The notes below the pieces were generated by a model. That model made no database searches. It saw only the letters and a list, made by a program, of their open reading frames with translations, and was not told where the DNA came from. The position numbers and the translations under genes are program-made. From assembly GCA_964387795.1 (NCBI GenBank), contig CAYLYP010000121.1, forward strand, positions 1 to 6,571: 6,571 nt of DNA. Direction: 5' to 3'. Source of the stretch: CAYLYP01 sp964387795. GTDB taxonomy: Bacteria > Bacteroidota > Bacteroidia > Bacteroidales > UBA7960. Shown here in pieces: positions 5,706-6,571 of the stretch; within the stretch, counting starts at the first letter, position 1, and each line of letters starts with the position of its first letter.

Positions 5706-6485
5706 ATGCAAAAAGCTATTTGTCTTTTAAGCATCATACCTTTGAGGGAAACACCATCCGACAAAGCTCAAATGGTTAACCAGGTATTATTTGGTGAAAC
5801 CTTTGATATCATTGAAACACAGGACTCCTGGCTAAAAATCGAATTACATCATGACTTATACCAGGGATGGATAGATCAAAAGCAGGCTTTCATCCTTGAT
5901 GAGCCACAATGGGACGAATTAAAAAATGCAAGTTCTTATTGCGCATTAGACATGGTGCAGATTTTTGAAAACCTTACTTATGGCACTCAATTTCCCGTTC
6001 TGATTGGGAGTGTGGTTTATAATGCCCATAATAATAACTTTTCAATTGCAGGTCAGCAATATAGCCATACGGGTGAAGTTAAGCTATTTGAAAAAAACAG
6101 GAATAAAAACAAAATGCTTGAATTTGCATATTACTTTTTAAATGCCCCATACCTTTGGGGAGGACGTTCTCCTTTTGGTATTGATTGTTCTGGTTTTACC
6201 CAATTGGTATATAAGCTTTGTGGTTTTTCAATTCCTCGTGATGCCTGGCAGCAGGCAAATGTTGGTTCAGACATAAATTTCCTTGAGGAAGCAAGGGCTG
6301 GAGACCTTGCATTTTTTGATAATGATGAAGGAAGAATCATCCATACCGGAATACTTTTGCCCAACAATCAAATCATACATGCATCCGGTATGGTTAAAAT
6401 TGACCAGGTGGACCATCAGGGCATCTATAGTATTGAACAAAAAAAATACACACATAAACTACGTATGATACGTCATATAGATTGA
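5706..6485 (+). CDS. SH3-NlpC/P60 cysteine peptidase (YkfC-like, C40 family)
   Basis: This encodes 259 residues with no signal peptide or membrane helix. An N-terminal bacterial SH3-like domain lies at about 8-63 (PLRETPSDKAQMVNQVLFGE...WLKI...GWIDQ). A second SH3-like segment is likely at about 80-128, followed by the NlpC/P60 catalytic domain at about 135-259. Catalytic residues are visible: C161 in WGGRSPFGIDCSGF, H213 in RIIHTGIL and H225 in QIIHASG. The Cys-His-His set is that of YkfC-type gamma-D-glutamyl-L-diamino-acid endopeptidases, which trim murein peptides. The absent signal peptide suggests cytoplasmic action on recycled muropeptides, though non-classical export is possible. No other in-frame ATG precedes the ATG at 5706 nearby, and the SH3 begins almost at once, supporting this start. 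It is divergent from the pgpH-like gene and followed by a probable terminator, so it is likely monocistronic. The substrate is inferred from the family. Confidence 0.88.
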   Translation: MQKAICLLSIIPLRETPSDKAQMVNQVLFGETFDIIETQDSWLKIELHHDLYQGWIDQKQAFILDEPQWDELKNASSYCALDMVQIFENLTYGTQFPVLIGSVVYNAHNNNFSIAGQQYSHTGEVKLFEKNRNKNKMLEFAYYFLNAPYLWGGRSPFGIDCSGFTQLVYKLCGFSIPRDAWQQANVGSDINFLEEARAGDLAFFDNDEGRIIHTGILLPNNQIIHASGMVKIDQVDHQGIYSIEQKKYTHKLRMIRHID

Positions 6486-6545
6486 AAATGGATAAGTCCA
6501 ATTTATTCATTTTTATTCACTGTTGTCCGGGAAAAAAAATAAAGG

Positions 6546-6571
6546 GCAACAAGGCAGTTTTGCTTTGTTGC
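6546..6571 (+). terminator. Probable terminator hairpin, cut by the window end
   Basis: GCAACAAGGCA (6546-6556) pairs with TGCTTTGTTGC (6561-6571) over 11 bp, including one G-U pair, around a GTTT loop. An A-rich run (6532-6543) precedes the stem, as in bidirectional terminators; the expected T run would lie beyond the window. It is 60 bp after the NlpC/P60 stop. Confidence 0.65.

Noticed and set aside
6131..6468. Short ORFs on both strands inside the NlpC/P60 gene
   Set aside because: They are shadows of the catalytic domain coding region and lack any recognisable domain or start context.

Overview
The window looks like chromosomal DNA from a member of the Bacteroidota, probably a Bacteroidales-like free-living or sediment lineage. 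The evidence is the batD-batE gene pair, an outer-membrane beta-barrel protein with an '..MAQ' signal peptide, a PgpH-type 7TM-HD protein of the Bacteroidota architecture, AT-rich leaders without clear Shine-Dalgarno sequences, and TAnnTT(T/C)G-like promoter boxes. The assignment rests on gene content read by eye; no database search was possible.

Layout. Bases 1-1859 carry the end of a bat (aerotolerance) operon: the C-terminal 330 residues of BatD, then BatE (TPR, two membrane segments, SH3-like). A clear intrinsic terminator at 1911-1942 closes it. The gene-poor stretch 1860-2551 holds an unusual GC-rich array of 11-bp units (2108-2234) arranged as one giant imperfect hairpin, then an AT-rich promoter region and a leader for a small outer-membrane beta-barrel protein (2552-3181). 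Between this gene and the convergent pgpH-like gene lies a 225-bp MITE-like element with perfect 15-bp terminal inverted repeats and a 6-bp target duplication (3232-3468). An additional orphan copy of the element end (3473-3487) sits 3 bp from the pgpH stop codon. On the minus strand, 3491-5563 encodes a full-length 7TM-HD phosphohydrolase, a likely c-di-AMP phosphodiesterase. Divergent from it, 5706-6485 encodes an SH3-NlpC/P60 cysteine peptidase without a signal peptide, followed by a probable terminator cut by the window end.

Functional themes. Bat proteins act at the inner membrane and periplasm. The PgpH-like protein would degrade c-di-AMP, a nucleotide tied to osmotic and cell-wall homeostasis. 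The NlpC/P60 enzyme probably cleaves murein peptides. These are neighbours with an envelope flavour rather than one demonstrated pathway.

Most notable. (1) The period-11 hairpin array, whose two arms differ almost entirely by C-to-T changes that become G-U pairs in plus-strand RNA. (2) A roughly 46-nt leader module shared by batE and the beta-barrel gene at nearly the same distance from their start codons. (3) The MITE with its extra third end. The protein genes themselves are ordinary family members.
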